From contig NZ_JBDOQT010000001.1 in NCBI RefSeq assembly GCF_039839785.1, positions 3,162,001 to 3,226,000 of the forward strand: DNA of 64,000 nucleotides, given 5' to 3'. The position numbers were made by a program, and so were the translations under genes. Source of the DNA: Pelagibius sp. CAU 1746. GTDB lineage: Bacteria; Pseudomonadota; Alphaproteobacteria; Kiloniellales; Kiloniellaceae. The notes beneath the pieces are model-generated. The model was given only the letters and a program-made list of their open reading frames with translations, ran no database searches and was not told where the DNA came from. Each line of letters opens with the position of its first letter. Within the stretch, counting starts at the first letter, position 1. This document shows positions 23,847-34,438 of this stretch, piece after piece.

Positions 23847-24398
23847 TTGGACGAGGGCATCAGGAAGGAAATGATCGCCGTCTTGCCACAACTGCGACGT
23901 TTCGCCTACGGACTGACCGGATCGATTCCCGACGGGGACGACCTGGTTCAGGCCACCTGCGAGCGGGCGATCGCCAACCTCGATAAGTGGGAAATCGGCA
24001 CCCGGCTGGACAGTTGGATGTACCGGATCGCGCAGAACCTTCACCGCAACGCTCTGCGCGACACCGCCGCGCGGGCCCGCAAGTTGCAAACCCTGGGCGA
24101 CGAGCTGGCGCTCAGCAGCGACGGCCGCCGCGATCAGGAGAATCGCGCCGCCCTGGAGGCCGTGCGCCGCTTCGTCGAGCGTCTGCCCGACGATCAGCGG
24201 ACGATCATGTTGCTGGTCTGTGTCGAAGGGCGTTCCTACAAGGATGTCGCCGCCATTACCGGCCTGCCGATCGGCACGGTAACCAGCCGTCTGGGGCGTG
24301 CGAGAGCGGCATTGCGCGAGCATCTGTCCGACGAACCCCCCGCCGCCGCAGCGCGGCAGGATCACACGGAATCTCAATTGGAAGAGGGCGCGAAATGA
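23847..24398 (+). CDS. ECF-type RNA polymerase sigma factor
   Basis: 183 residues from TTG 23847, preferred because GGAGGGA lies 8 bp upstream; ATG 23871 is an alternative. Sigma region 2 is visible as LRRFAYGLTG, DDLVQATCERAI and RLDSWMYRIAQNLHRNALRD. Region 4 is LPDDQRTIMLLVCVEGRSYKDVAAI followed by IGTVTSRLGRARAALREHL. There is no sigma-3 domain, so it is a group 4 (ECF) sigma. It directs polymerase to a stress or envelope regulon. It is divergent from the Hint operon and its stop overlaps the anti-sigma ATG (ATGA), so the pair is co-translated. Confidence 0.93.
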   Translation: MDEGIRKEMIAVLPQLRRFAYGLTGSIPDGDDLVQATCERAIANLDKWEIGTRLDSWMYRIAQNLHRNALRDTAARARKLQTLGDELALSSDGRRDQENRAALEAVRRFVERLPDDQRTIMLLVCVEGRSYKDVAAITGLPIGTVTSRLGRARAALREHLSDEPPAAAARQDHTESQLEEGAK

Positions 24399-25039
24399 GC
24401 AAGCGTCTCGATCCCGAAACCATCGACGCTTATGTCGACGGCCAACTGGCGCCCGAGGCCATGGCCGACGTCGCGGGCCGCCTGAAGCAGGACCCCGATG
24501 CTCTGGCCCGGGTCCGCGCCCTGCATGACGATCGCGCCCTGCTCCGCGCCGCCTATCAGGAGGCCGCCGAGGCCCCGCCGCCCGTGGCGCTGCTCGGGGC
24601 CATCGACCGCGGCTTTTCCGAGCGGGCGCGGCGGCAACGCAGGACTGTCCCTTCCATACGCTTCGCCCTCGCCGCCGCCATAGCCTTGGCCGTGGTCGGC
24701 TCCTTGACCGGCTACCTGGCCGGAGAATACCGGCTGCGCAGCGAGCTGGAAGCGGTCGCCGCCCGCCAGGCGGAGGACCAGCGCGTTCTGGCCGCCGCCA
24801 TTTCGCAGGCCCTGGAGCACTCGGCCTCCGGTCAGCCGGTGGCCTGGGAAAACCCCGACAGCGGCGCCCATGGCCAGGTCGTGCCGGTGCGCACCTACCG
24901 CAGCAAATCGAACCACTGGTGCCGGGAGTACCTGGCGTCCAAGGTGGCCAACGATGTCGAGCAGAAGTCCCGCGCCATCGCCTGCCGTTCCGGCGACGGT
25001 GCCTGGGTGAAGGTCGAAGACCTGTATTACGAGAGCTAG
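24395..25039 (+). CDS. Membrane anti-sigma factor with extracytoplasmic RT0821-like domain
   Basis: 214 residues. The N-terminal anti-sigma-like part (DPETIDAYVDGQLAPEAMAD, no clear HxxxCxxC zinc motif) is followed by one membrane helix (about residues 90-110). A coiled-coil-like stretch and a C-terminal domain with VVPVRTYRSKSNHWCREY (C176) and AIACRSGDGAW (C197) complete it. The last domain matches the pattern of the lipoprotein at 22277 (P.RTYRS, CREY, AC R.GDG.W). The ATG overlaps the sigma stop. It would hold the sigma factor at the membrane and release it on a periplasmic signal. Confidence 0.85.
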   Translation: MSKRLDPETIDAYVDGQLAPEAMADVAGRLKQDPDALARVRALHDDRALLRAAYQEAAEAPPPVALLGAIDRGFSERARRQRRTVPSIRFALAAAIALAVVGSLTGYLAGEYRLRSELEAVAARQAEDQRVLAAAISQALEHSASGQPVAWENPDSGAHGQVVPVRTYRSKSNHWCREYLASKVANDVEQKSRAIACRSGDGAWVKVEDLYYES

Positions 25040-25054
25040 GCGCCCTGGCCTGCT

Positions 25055-26314
25055 CTAGGCGTCCCCCTTCAAGGACCGTTTCACCACGGCCCTGAAGGTC
25101 AGTCCCTGGACGATGATCGAGAAGATCACCACGGCATAGGTGATGGCGAGGATCGGCGCCTTCTCCGGGCCTTCCGGCAAGGACAGCGCCAGGGCGACGG
25201 AGATGCCGCCGCGCAGGCCGCCCCAGACCAGCACCGGAATGGCGCCCTTGGTGAAGCTCTGGCGCAGCGACAGCAGGGTGAGCGGGATCGACACGCCGAA
25301 AAAGCGCCCCAGCAGGACGATGGGGATGGCCAGCAGCGCCGCCTCGGCGGAGATCAGGTCGACGCGCACCACCAGAACCTCCAGGCCGATCAACAGGAAC
25401 AGCAGGGAATTCAGGATCTCGTCCAGCAGCTCCCAGAAGTTCAGCAGGTGCTCCCGGGTCTTCTCGCTCATGGCGTAGGCGACGCCGTGGTTGCCGATGA
25501 AAATCCCCGCCACCACGACCGCCAGCGGCCCGCTGACGTGAATCAAGTGGGCCAGGGCATAGGTCACCGTCACCAGGGCCAGCGTGATCATGATCTCCAG
25601 ATTGTGCTCGTCCAGGCTGCCCAGGGCGCGGTAGGCGATGTAGCCGGCGACGGCGCCCAGCACGGCCCCGCCCCCGGCTTCCTGAGCGAAGAGCCGCGCC
25701 ACCTCCAGGGGGCCGACCTCGGCGTGCGGCCCACCGGCGGCGATGGCCACCACGATGAGAAAGACCACCACGCCGACGCCGTCGTTGAAGAGCGATTCGC
25801 CGGCGATCTTGGCCTCCACCGAAGCCGGGACCTTGATGGTCTTGAGGACGCCCAGCACCGCCACCGGATCGGTGGGGCTGATGAGCGCACCGAAAGCCAG
25901 GGCCCAGATGAAGGGGATTTCCAGACCCAACAGGCCGAAGACCAGCCACGCCAAGGTACCCACGACGAAGGTGGAGATCAGCACGCCCAGGGTCGCCATG
26001 GCCGTGATGGCCGCCAGACGGCTGCGCAGCGCCGTGAGATCGACGTGCAGGGCGCCGGCGAAGAGCAGGAAGCTCAACATCCCCTTCAGCAGGGTATCGT
26101 CGAAATCGACCTGGCGCAGCGCGGCGGTGACCGGACCGTCGACATCCGTCGCCGGGAAGACCAGCTCGAAAGCCACCAAGGTGAGAGCGGCGCCCAGGGC
26201 GATGACCATGAGGCCGATGGAGTGCGGCAGGCCCAGGACCTTGTGGTTGATGTAGCCGAAAAGCGCGACCAGCCCGAAAAGGACGGCGATGAGATCGAAG
26301 ATCGACAGCTCCAT
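25055..26314 (-). CDS. Na+/H+ antiporter, CPA1 family
   Basis: 419 residues with about 12 hydrophobic segments. Key CPA1 motifs are ALAFGALISPTDPVAVLGVLK (helix TM5 region) and GESLFNDGVGVVVF (ND pair of TM6), the ion-binding core of NhaP/NHE proteins. GGLRGGISVALALSLP is the conserved arginine motif of helix 10/11. It exchanges cytoplasmic Na+ or K+ for H+ at the inner membrane. It is convergent with the anti-sigma gene (15-bp gap) and 88 bp after the radical SAM gene. A role in salt or pH balance fits the ectoine and marine-type context. Confidence 0.92.
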   Translation of the reverse strand: MELSIFDLIAVLFGLVALFGYINHKVLGLPHSIGLMVIALGAALTLVAFELVFPATDVDGPVTAALRQVDFDDTLLKGMLSFLLFAGALHVDLTALRSRLAAITAMATLGVLISTFVVGTLAWLVFGLLGLEIPFIWALAFGALISPTDPVAVLGVLKTIKVPASVEAKIAGESLFNDGVGVVVFLIVVAIAAGGPHAEVGPLEVARLFAQEAGGGAVLGAVAGYIAYRALGSLDEHNLEIMITLALVTVTYALAHLIHVSGPLAVVVAGIFIGNHGVAYAMSEKTREHLLNFWELLDEILNSLLFLLIGLEVLVVRVDLISAEAALLAIPIVLLGRFFGVSIPLTLLSLRQSFTKGAIPVLVWGGLRGGISVALALSLPEGPEKAPILAITYAVVIFSIIVQGLTFRAVVKRSLKGDA

Positions 26315-26402
26315 GGCGCCCTCTTTCAGCTTCTGCCCAGAGGGTTCTTATCCGCTTTGCCGCGGCGCGGCAACGAATTGGGAAAGGGCCGGGGTTTGAG
26401 AG

Positions 26403-28199
26403 TCACTCCGCCGCGTCGGCGGCCTGCTTGGCGTGCTTCTCGCGCGCCTCGGTCTCCTTGTGCGCCTTGGCGACGGCGGCCTGGGCCGCTTCGGTATGGG
26501 CGAACATCTCCAGTTCCTCGTCCTCGCCATGGTCGGTCACCGGTGTCAGGGCAAGGTCGCTGTAGCTCTGGGTCGCCGGGTCGCGCTTGATCTGCTGGCA
26601 CTTGAGCCAGAGCCGCAGGGCGAACCAGGCGAAGGGGCCGTAGGTCGTGACCATCTCCCACAGGCGGCGCGGATAGAAGACCAAGGGCGATTCCAGCGGC
26701 AGCCCGGAGCGGCGCTGGGTGCGGACCTTGCGGCGGAAGTAACCGCCCTGCAGCGGGTGGACCTTCTCGTAGCGGATGCAGCCGGCGAACTGCAGGGCGT
26801 GGGCCCAGATGCGCTCCGGCTTGTTGCCGCTGACGACCATGCGCCGCATCAGCGTTTCCAGGTGCTCCTCGGAGTAATAAAGCTCCCAGGCCTTGTTGTA
26901 GATGCCCTGCCACTCCTCCTTCGACATCAGCGAATGCCCGGTGCAGACGTGCTCCAGGTCGTAGATGTTCATGTCGGGGTCCATGGGGACGCCCTTGATG
27001 TAGAGGTTCTTGTGATCCTCCGAGCCCGGCAGCGGCGTCAGGCAGAAGAACTCCAGGATATCGATGGGCAGCTCGCGTTTGATGACCTCGATGTCGTGGA
27101 CGATCTTCTCCGGCGTATCCGCCGGAAAGCCCAGGATGTAGCCCGCGTAGGTCAGGATCTGCTGCTCGCGCCAAGCCTGCAGCATGGCCCGGTACTCGGT
27201 GATGCGGTTCTGCCGCTTCTTGGCCGCCATCAGGTTGTCGGGGTTGATGTTCTCCAGCCCGATGAAGACCCGTGCCACCCCGGCCCGCTTGGCCTTGGGA
27301 ATGAAGTTCTCGATCTTGTGGCACAGGGTGTCGACCTGGATGATGATGGAGAACGGCAGGCCGGTCTCCTCGCGCAGGTCGCCCAGCCGGTCGAAGATCG
27401 CTTCCCAGTTCTTGTTGCGGGCGAAGTTGTCGTCGGTGATGAAGAAGCGGCAGATGCCCTGCTCGATGTTGGCACGCACCAGGCGCTCCACGTCGTCGGC
27501 CTCGCGGAAGCGCGACTTGCGGCCCTGGACGTTGATGATGGTGCAGAAGGAGCACTGGAAGGGGCAGCCGCGCCCGGCGTCGAAGCAGGCCACCGAGCCG
27601 CCGTAGCGCCGCACCATGGCCTCCGGCAGATAGGGCGTCGGCTGGCCGTCCATGCCCGGCAGGTCGCTCATGTAGTTGTAGATCGGTTTCAGCTCGCCCT
27701 TCAGGGCATCGAGATAGAACTCGTGCAGCCGCCCCTCGCCCTCGCCGGCATAAAGCGTGATGCCCAGGTCGAGCGCTTCCTGCAGGTCCGGCGGCAGCTC
27801 CGGCAGCATGGCGATGCAGCCGCTGGCATGAAAGCCGCCGATGGCGACCTGAAGCCCCTCGGCGCGGAACCGGCGGGCGATGTCGAGGGCGCGGGGGAAC
27901 TGGTTCGACTGCACCCCGACCAGGCAGACCACGCCGGTGGTGTCCGGCGCCTTGAGGCGCTCGGTGATTTCCGGAATCGGGATGATGGTATTGGTTTCGT
28001 CGTAGCCGTTGAGGACCACTTCGACATCGTCGCCCAGCAGCTTGCGGTCGATCACGTCCAGGGTGATGCCATAGAGGCTGGACAGCGTATTGGACGGCAC
28101 CCAGGCCTTGGCCCACTGAATGACATAGCCGTCGTCGTCATAGTGCGACGGCTTAATTAGTTCGATAACAAATCGTTTTTTGCGGCCATCGGTAGTCAT
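26403..28199 (-). CDS. B12-binding domain radical SAM protein
   Basis: 598 residues from ATG 28199, with GGGGAC 7 nt upstream (TTG 28211 is a weaker alternative). The N-terminal half resembles a cobalamin-binding Rossmann domain (VCLVGVQSNQFPRALDIARRF). The radical SAM core has CPFQCSFCTI (CxxxCxxC) for the 4Fe-4S cluster and later SAM-domain strands such as FFITDDNFARNK, VARVFIGLENI and GYILGFPADTPEKI. A C-terminal accessory domain follows. Members of this group methylate or rearrange lipids, antibiotics or hopanoids. The substrate is not evident and no pathway genes are adjacent. Confidence 0.85.
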   Translation of the reverse strand: MTTDGRKKRFVIELIKPSHYDDDGYVIQWAKAWVPSNTLSSLYGITLDVIDRKLLGDDVEVVLNGYDETNTIIPIPEITERLKAPDTTGVVCLVGVQSNQFPRALDIARRFRAEGLQVAIGGFHASGCIAMLPELPPDLQEALDLGITLYAGEGEGRLHEFYLDALKGELKPIYNYMSDLPGMDGQPTPYLPEAMVRRYGGSVACFDAGRGCPFQCSFCTIINVQGRKSRFREADDVERLVRANIEQGICRFFITDDNFARNKNWEAIFDRLGDLREETGLPFSIIIQVDTLCHKIENFIPKAKRAGVARVFIGLENINPDNLMAAKKRQNRITEYRAMLQAWREQQILTYAGYILGFPADTPEKIVHDIEVIKRELPIDILEFFCLTPLPGSEDHKNLYIKGVPMDPDMNIYDLEHVCTGHSLMSKEEWQGIYNKAWELYYSEEHLETLMRRMVVSGNKPERIWAHALQFAGCIRYEKVHPLQGGYFRRKVRTQRRSGLPLESPLVFYPRRLWEMVTTYGPFAWFALRLWLKCQQIKRDPATQSYSDLALTPVTDHGEDEELEMFAHTEAAQAAVAKAHKETEAREKHAKQAADAAE

Positions 28200-28320
28200 A
28201 ATCGTCCCCAACTGCGGCCATAATTATTGAAACTACCGCATTTTGCATGGCAAACCTAGGGTGAAGCGGCGGATCACTTCGCACAGCCTGCCGCCGGACG
28301 ATCAATTCACGTAAATGACT

Positions 28321-28339
28321 GTTTTACGGGGAGTAAAAC
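28321..28339. promoter_or_regulatory. Inverted repeat upstream of the radical SAM gene
   Basis: A perfect 7-bp inverted repeat, GTTTTAC (28321-28327) and GTAAAAC (28333-28339), spaced by 5 bp. It lies about 120 bp upstream of the radical SAM start and 79 bp beyond the end of the DUF4399 gene. It could be an operator or a weak terminator hairpin; no T-tract follows on the minus strand. Confidence 0.45.
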
Positions 28340-28417
28340 CGGAAACGGCGGTCCGGAGGCTCCACGCAAAGAGGCCGCCTCCGGCACCGCCTTCCGGCTT
28401 GGCCGGACCTGGCGCGG

Positions 28418-28840
28418 CTATTTCACCGTGATGGTGATTCGCTCCGACATGACCGGCGGGTTGTGCGGGATGTGGCTCCAGTCCCCCAACACGAGCTGCA
28501 GGCTATGCTCCCCCGGCGCCAGCTCGATGCCGGTCTCCGTCTGGCCACCGCCGAAATGCTTGTGATGGTCGTCGGCGGGGATCGGCTCGTTCAGCGCCGC
28601 ACCGCCGGGCGCCGGGGCATCGATCAGCAGATGATGATGGCCGGTCTTCTCTTTTTCGGTGCCGGCCGGAGCGACGCCCATACCTTTCAGCCCAAAGCGC
28701 ACGGTGACCGGCGAGGAGACCGTGGCGCCGTCCTGCGGTGAGATGAAATAGAGCTCGGCACCTTCGGGGGCGGATGTTTCACCGGCCAGGGCCGGGCCGG
28801 CTACCAGAGTCAGCGCGGCGGCCAGGATGATACTGCGCAT
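28418..28840 (-). CDS. DUF4399 family periplasmic protein
   Basis: 140 residues from ATG 28840, with GAGGAGAG upstream. A signal peptide (MRSIILAAALTLVAGPALAG) precedes a single DUF4399 beta-sandwich-like domain. It shows YFISPQDGATVSSPVTVRFGLKGM, the histidine-rich GHHHLLID, DDHHKHFGGGQTE, and GEHSLQLVLGDWSHIPHNPPV. The many conserved histidines suggest metal binding, possibly copper. Function is undetermined; it stands alone between the radical SAM and pyrimidine clusters. Confidence 0.85.
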   Translation of the reverse strand: MRSIILAAALTLVAGPALAGETSAPEGAELYFISPQDGATVSSPVTVRFGLKGMGVAPAGTEKEKTGHHHLLIDAPAPGGAALNEPIPADDHHKHFGGGQTETGIELAPGEHSLQLVLGDWSHIPHNPPVMSERITITVK

Positions 28841-28966
28841 TTCTTGCTTCTCTCCTCGTGAACGATTTCCCATTACTTCGGACTTAACGCCGAAGCGGGC
28901 GAGCACAAGAAATGCACGCCCCCAAGTCCAGAAGAAAGCACGAAAAAGAGCTTATCCCGACCCGCC

Positions 28967-29830
28967 TCAGATCTGCGTCAGCGGGCCGTAGGCCTCCGGC
29001 CGGCGGTCGCGGAAGAACTGCCAGAGGTTCCTGACCTCGCGCACCTTGTCCATGTCCATGTCGGCGGTGACCAGCTCGTCCTGATCCTCGCTGGCCTCCA
29101 CCAGGAACTCGCCGCGCGGGTCGACCACGTAGCTGGAGCCGTAGAACTTGCCGATGTTCCAGGGCGCCTCGGTGCCGACACGGTTCACCGCGCCGATGTA
29201 GCAGCCGTTGGCGACGGCGGAGGCCGGCTGCTCCAGTTTCCAGAGGTACTGGCTGAGGCCGGCCACGGTGGCCGAGGGATTGACGATGTACTCGGCCCCC
29301 GCCAAGGCCAGGGCGCGCCAGCCTTCCGGGAAGTGGCGGTCGTAGCAGATGTAGACGCCCAGCTTGCAGTAGGCCGTCTGGAACATCGGCCAGCCGGAGT
29401 TGCCGGGCTTGAAGAAGAACTTCTCGTAGAAGCCGGCGACCTGGGGGATGTGGGTCTTGCGGTACTTGCCCAGGTAGCTGCCGTCGGCGTCGATCACCGC
29501 GCAGGTGTTGTAGTAGACGCCGGTGATATCCTCCTCGTAGATCGGCACCACGATGACCATGGAGTGCTTCCTGGCGTACTCCTGCATCAGCTTCACCGTG
29601 GGCCCATCGGGGATCTTCTCCGCCGCGCCGTACCACTTGGCGTCCTGGCTGGGGCAGAAATAGGGCTGGTTGAAGACCTCCTGCAGGCAGAGAACCTGCA
29701 CGCCCTTCTTGCCGGCCTCGTCGATCAACGGCAGATGCGCCTCGTTCATCTTGTCGCGGATCGCCTCGGGGCTTTCGCCGGTTTCCGCCTTCAAGGCCAT
29801 CTGAATGAGGCCCGCCCTCACCGTCGCCAT
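28967..29830 (-). CDS. pydC: Beta-ureidopropionase, nitrilase type
   Basis: 287 residues. Nitrilase-superfamily triad: E51 (LQEVF), K125 (YRKTHIP) and C162 (YICYDRHFPEG). The KTHIPQVAGFYEKFFFKPG stretch is typical of N-carbamoyl-beta-alanine amidohydrolases and N-carbamoylputrescine amidase relatives. It is divergent from dihydropyrimidinase, with two RutR-like operators in the shared promoter, so the substrate is most likely N-carbamoyl-beta-alanine, giving beta-alanine, CO2 and ammonia. A second, M20-type carbamoylase lies at 46570. Cytoplasmic. Confidence 0.87.
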   Translation of the reverse strand: MATVRAGLIQMALKAETGESPEAIRDKMNEAHLPLIDEAGKKGVQVLCLQEVFNQPYFCPSQDAKWYGAAEKIPDGPTVKLMQEYARKHSMVIVVPIYEEDITGVYYNTCAVIDADGSYLGKYRKTHIPQVAGFYEKFFFKPGNSGWPMFQTAYCKLGVYICYDRHFPEGWRALALAGAEYIVNPSATVAGLSQYLWKLEQPASAVANGCYIGAVNRVGTEAPWNIGKFYGSSYVVDPRGEFLVEASEDQDELVTADMDMDKVREVRNLWQFFRDRRPEAYGPLTQI

Positions 29831-29910
29831 CTGTCAGTCTCCCAGTTTGTCTTCGGCGTCTTTCGTAACGCGTCTTCGCGGCGGCGGACACGGGCCCGCC
29901 GCGAAGGATT

Positions 29911-31623
<1,713 letters not shown>

Positions 31624-31674
31624 GCTGGCTGTATACTGAGATAAGCAACTTCAAAAAAACGGGAGACAGGGGGC

Positions 31675-32730
31675 ATGACGTTTTCGACGAGAAAAAGCGG
31701 GTTCTTCGCAGGTGACGGCAAGACGGGCCGGCGCGGGGTCCTGAAGGCCGTCGGACTGGCCGCCGCGGCCGCAGTGGTACTGGGCCTGGCCGGACAGCCG
31801 GCTGAGGCCCAGGAAAAGATCAAGGTGGCGGGCATCTACACCGTGCCGATCCAGCAGAAGTGGGTCGGCACCCTGCACCGTGCGCTGGCCGCTGCCGAGA
31901 AGCGCGGCGAGATCGAGTACAGTTTCTCCGAGAAGGTGCCGAACACCGACTACGTCCGCGTGATGCGCGAGTATGCGGAAGGCGGCGTCGACCTGATCGT
32001 CGGCGAGGCTTTCGGGATCAGCCGCGAAGCGCGCAAGGTGGCCGACGACTATCCCAAGATCGCCTTCCTGATGGGCGATCCGGGCGTCGAGCACGGCAGC
32101 AACTTCTCGGTCTTCGACAACTGGATCCACGAGCCCTGCTACCTGATGGGCGTGGTGGCCGGCACCATGACGAAAACCAACAAGATCGGCATGGTCGGCG
32201 GCTTCCCCATCGGCGAGGTCAACCGCCTGTTCCACGCCTTCATGGCGGGCGCCAAGTCGGTCAATCCCGACGTGGAGTTCAAGGTCTCCTTCATCGGCTC
32301 CTGGTACGACCCGCCGAAGGCCAAGGAGTTCGCCTTCGCCCAGGTGGAGTCCGGCGTCGACGTGCTCTATGCCGAGCGTGCGGGCGTGGTCGACGCGGCC
32401 CGTGAGAAGGGCATCGTCGCCTTCGGCAACGTCAACGACATGAACAAGCTGGAGAACGGCACCGACGTGGTGGTGGCTTCCGCCCTGTGGCACATGGAGC
32501 CGGCCATCGACTACGCCATCGCTCAGGTCAAGGCCGGCACTTTCAAGGCCGAGAACTACAAGGAATGGACGATGATGAAGGCGGGCGGCGCCTCCCTCTC
32601 GCCCTTCTACGAGTTCGAGGACAAGATTCCGGCGGAAACCAAGGCCAAGATCGACGCCCTGGCGGCCCAGATCAAGGGCGGCGACCTGGTGGTCGAGATC
32701 AACGACGACGAGCCGAAATCGACCTTCTAG
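31675..32730 (+). CDS. BMP family nucleoside/base ABC transporter substrate-binding protein
   Basis: 351 residues. A twin-arginine-like leader (GRRGVLKAVG, then AAAAVVLGLA) precedes a BMP/PnrA-type fold: VAGIYTVPIQQKWVGT, VDLIVGEAFG, ARKVADDYPKIAFL, and GVDVLYAERAGVVDAAREKG. BMP proteins bind nucleosides in bacteria. Its operon includes cytosine deaminase and is beside dihydropyrimidinase, so a pyrimidine nucleoside or base is the likely ligand. First gene of a transporter operon, GGGAGA upstream of ATG. Confidence 0.9.
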   Translation: MTFSTRKSGFFAGDGKTGRRGVLKAVGLAAAAAVVLGLAGQPAEAQEKIKVAGIYTVPIQQKWVGTLHRALAAAEKRGEIEYSFSEKVPNTDYVRVMREYAEGGVDLIVGEAFGISREARKVADDYPKIAFLMGDPGVEHGSNFSVFDNWIHEPCYLMGVVAGTMTKTNKIGMVGGFPIGEVNRLFHAFMAGAKSVNPDVEFKVSFIGSWYDPPKAKEFAFAQVESGVDVLYAERAGVVDAAREKGIVAFGNVNDMNKLENGTDVVVASALWHMEPAIDYAIAQVKAGTFKAENYKEWTMMKAGGASLSPFYEFEDKIPAETKAKIDALAAQIKGGDLVVEINDDEPKSTF

Positions 32731-32857
32731 GGCCAGCATTCCGGCCGAAGGCGGATCAAATTCGGGGCGGCGCCGATAGAACGGTGCCGCTCCGTCACGC
32801 TTGCGCTATGATTGGGCGGCAGATGCCCCGGAACCTCGGGGCCAGGGGGAACTGGCA

Positions 32858-34438
32858 ATGCCAGCAGTCGATGACACCGCGCCGCTGGGCGCCGGCGCCC
32901 AGCCGGTTCTGCGCCTGAACGGCATCTCCAAGCGCTTTGGCGGACTGACCGCCAACGACGCCATCTCGCTGGACCTGATGCCCGGCGAGATCCTGGCCCT
33001 GCTGGGCGAGAACGGCGCCGGCAAAACCACCCTGATGTCCATCCTCTTCGGCCACTACGTCGCCGACGAGGGGCACATCGAAGCCTTCGGGAAGCGCCTG
33101 CCCGCGGGTTCGCCCAAGGCCGCCATCGCCGCCGGCATCGGCATGGTCCACCAGCACTTCACCCTGGGCGAGAACCTGACGGTGCTGGACAACATCGTGC
33201 TCGGCACGGAACCTTTGCTCGCGCCGCGCCAGAACACCGGAAAGGCGCGCCGGCGCATCGCCGAGCTGGCGGAGCACTTCGGCCTCAGCGTCGACCCCAA
33301 GCGCCTGGTGCGCGACCTTTCGGTCGGTGAGCGTCAGAGGGTAGAAATCTTGAAGGCGCTCTACCGCGGCGCCCGCGTACTGATCCTGGACGAGCCGACC
33401 GCGGTACTGACGCCGCAGGAGGTCGAGACCCTCTTTGCCACCCTGAAAACCATGGTGGCCGAGGGGCTCTCCATCATTTTCATCTCCCACAAGCTGAACG
33501 AGGTCATGGCCGTGGCCGACCGGGTGGCGGTGCTGCGCCTGGGCAAGCTGGTGGCCGACTTCCCCATCGCGGAAACCAGCAAGGAGGCCCTGGCCGAGGC
33601 CATGGTGGGACACGCCATCGAGATGCCGGAGCGCAAACCGCAGCCGCTCGGCCCGGTGGTGGTGCAAATGGCGGGCGTAACGCTGCGCAACGACCGGGGC
33701 AAGGCCCTGCTGGACGAGTTGCACCTCCTGCTCTGCGGGCGCGAGATCCTGGGCATCGCCGGCGTCTCGGGCAACGGCCAGGGGGCGCTGGCCGCGCTCA
33801 TCTCCGGCACCGCCCTGCCCGACGAGGGCGCCTTCGAGATCCTCGGCCAGCCGGTCAAAGAGACCTCGCCGCTGGCCATGCAGCGCCTGGGCGTCGGGCG
33901 CATTCCCGAAGACCGGCACGCCACCGGCGTGATCGGCGATTTGAGCGTCGAGGAAAACCTGATTCTGGAAGCCGCCGGCGATCAGCGTTTCTGCAATCTG
34001 GGAGTCCTGAGAGGCGGCGTCATCCGCCGCAACGCCCAGGCGATGATCGAACGCTTCGACATCCGCGGCGCCGACGCGACCACCACCACGAGGGCGCTGT
34101 CCGGCGGCAACATGCAGAAGGTCATTCTGGCCCGCGTCCTCAGCGAGCAGCCCAAAGTGATCCTGGCCAACCAGCCCACCCGTGGATTGGACGTCGGCGC
34201 CGCCGCCAAGGTGCAGGAGCTGCTGTTCGAGGCGCGCGCCCAAGGCGCCGGGATCATCCTGATCTCCGAGGATCTGGAGGAACTGCTGCGGGTGTCCGAC
34301 CGCATCGCCGTGCTCTACCAGGGCCGCCTCTCCACGCCGGTGGCGGTGGAGGAAGCCGACCTGAAAACCCTGGGCCTGCTGATGTCCGGCCACGGCGCGT
34401 TCGAGCGCGGGAAAGGAGCACGCGGCCATGCGGCTTGA
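32858..34438 (+). CDS. BMP-type nucleoside ABC transporter ATP-binding protein (two fused ABC domains)
   Basis: 526 residues from ATG 32858, with AGGGGGA upstream. Two tandem ABC domains, as in sugar/nucleoside (RbsA/NupO-like) ATPases. The first has Walker A LLGENGAGKTTLMSIL, signature LSVGERQRVEILKALY and Walker B VLILDEPTAVLTPQE. The second has a degenerate P-loop (GVSGNGQGALA), signature LSGGNMQKVILARVL and Walker B VILANQPTRGLDVGA. The imperfect second P-loop is normal for this family. Overlaps the next permease gene by 11 bp. Confidence 0.93.
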   Translation: MPAVDDTAPLGAGAQPVLRLNGISKRFGGLTANDAISLDLMPGEILALLGENGAGKTTLMSILFGHYVADEGHIEAFGKRLPAGSPKAAIAAGIGMVHQHFTLGENLTVLDNIVLGTEPLLAPRQNTGKARRRIAELAEHFGLSVDPKRLVRDLSVGERQRVEILKALYRGARVLILDEPTAVLTPQEVETLFATLKTMVAEGLSIIFISHKLNEVMAVADRVAVLRLGKLVADFPIAETSKEALAEAMVGHAIEMPERKPQPLGPVVVQMAGVTLRNDRGKALLDELHLLLCGREILGIAGVSGNGQGALAALISGTALPDEGAFEILGQPVKETSPLAMQRLGVGRIPEDRHATGVIGDLSVEENLILEAAGDQRFCNLGVLRGGVIRRNAQAMIERFDIRGADATTTTRALSGGNMQKVILARVLSEQPKVILANQPTRGLDVGAAAKVQELLFEARAQGAGIILISEDLEELLRVSDRIAVLYQGRLSTPVAVEEADLKTLGLLMSGHGAFERGKGARGHAA

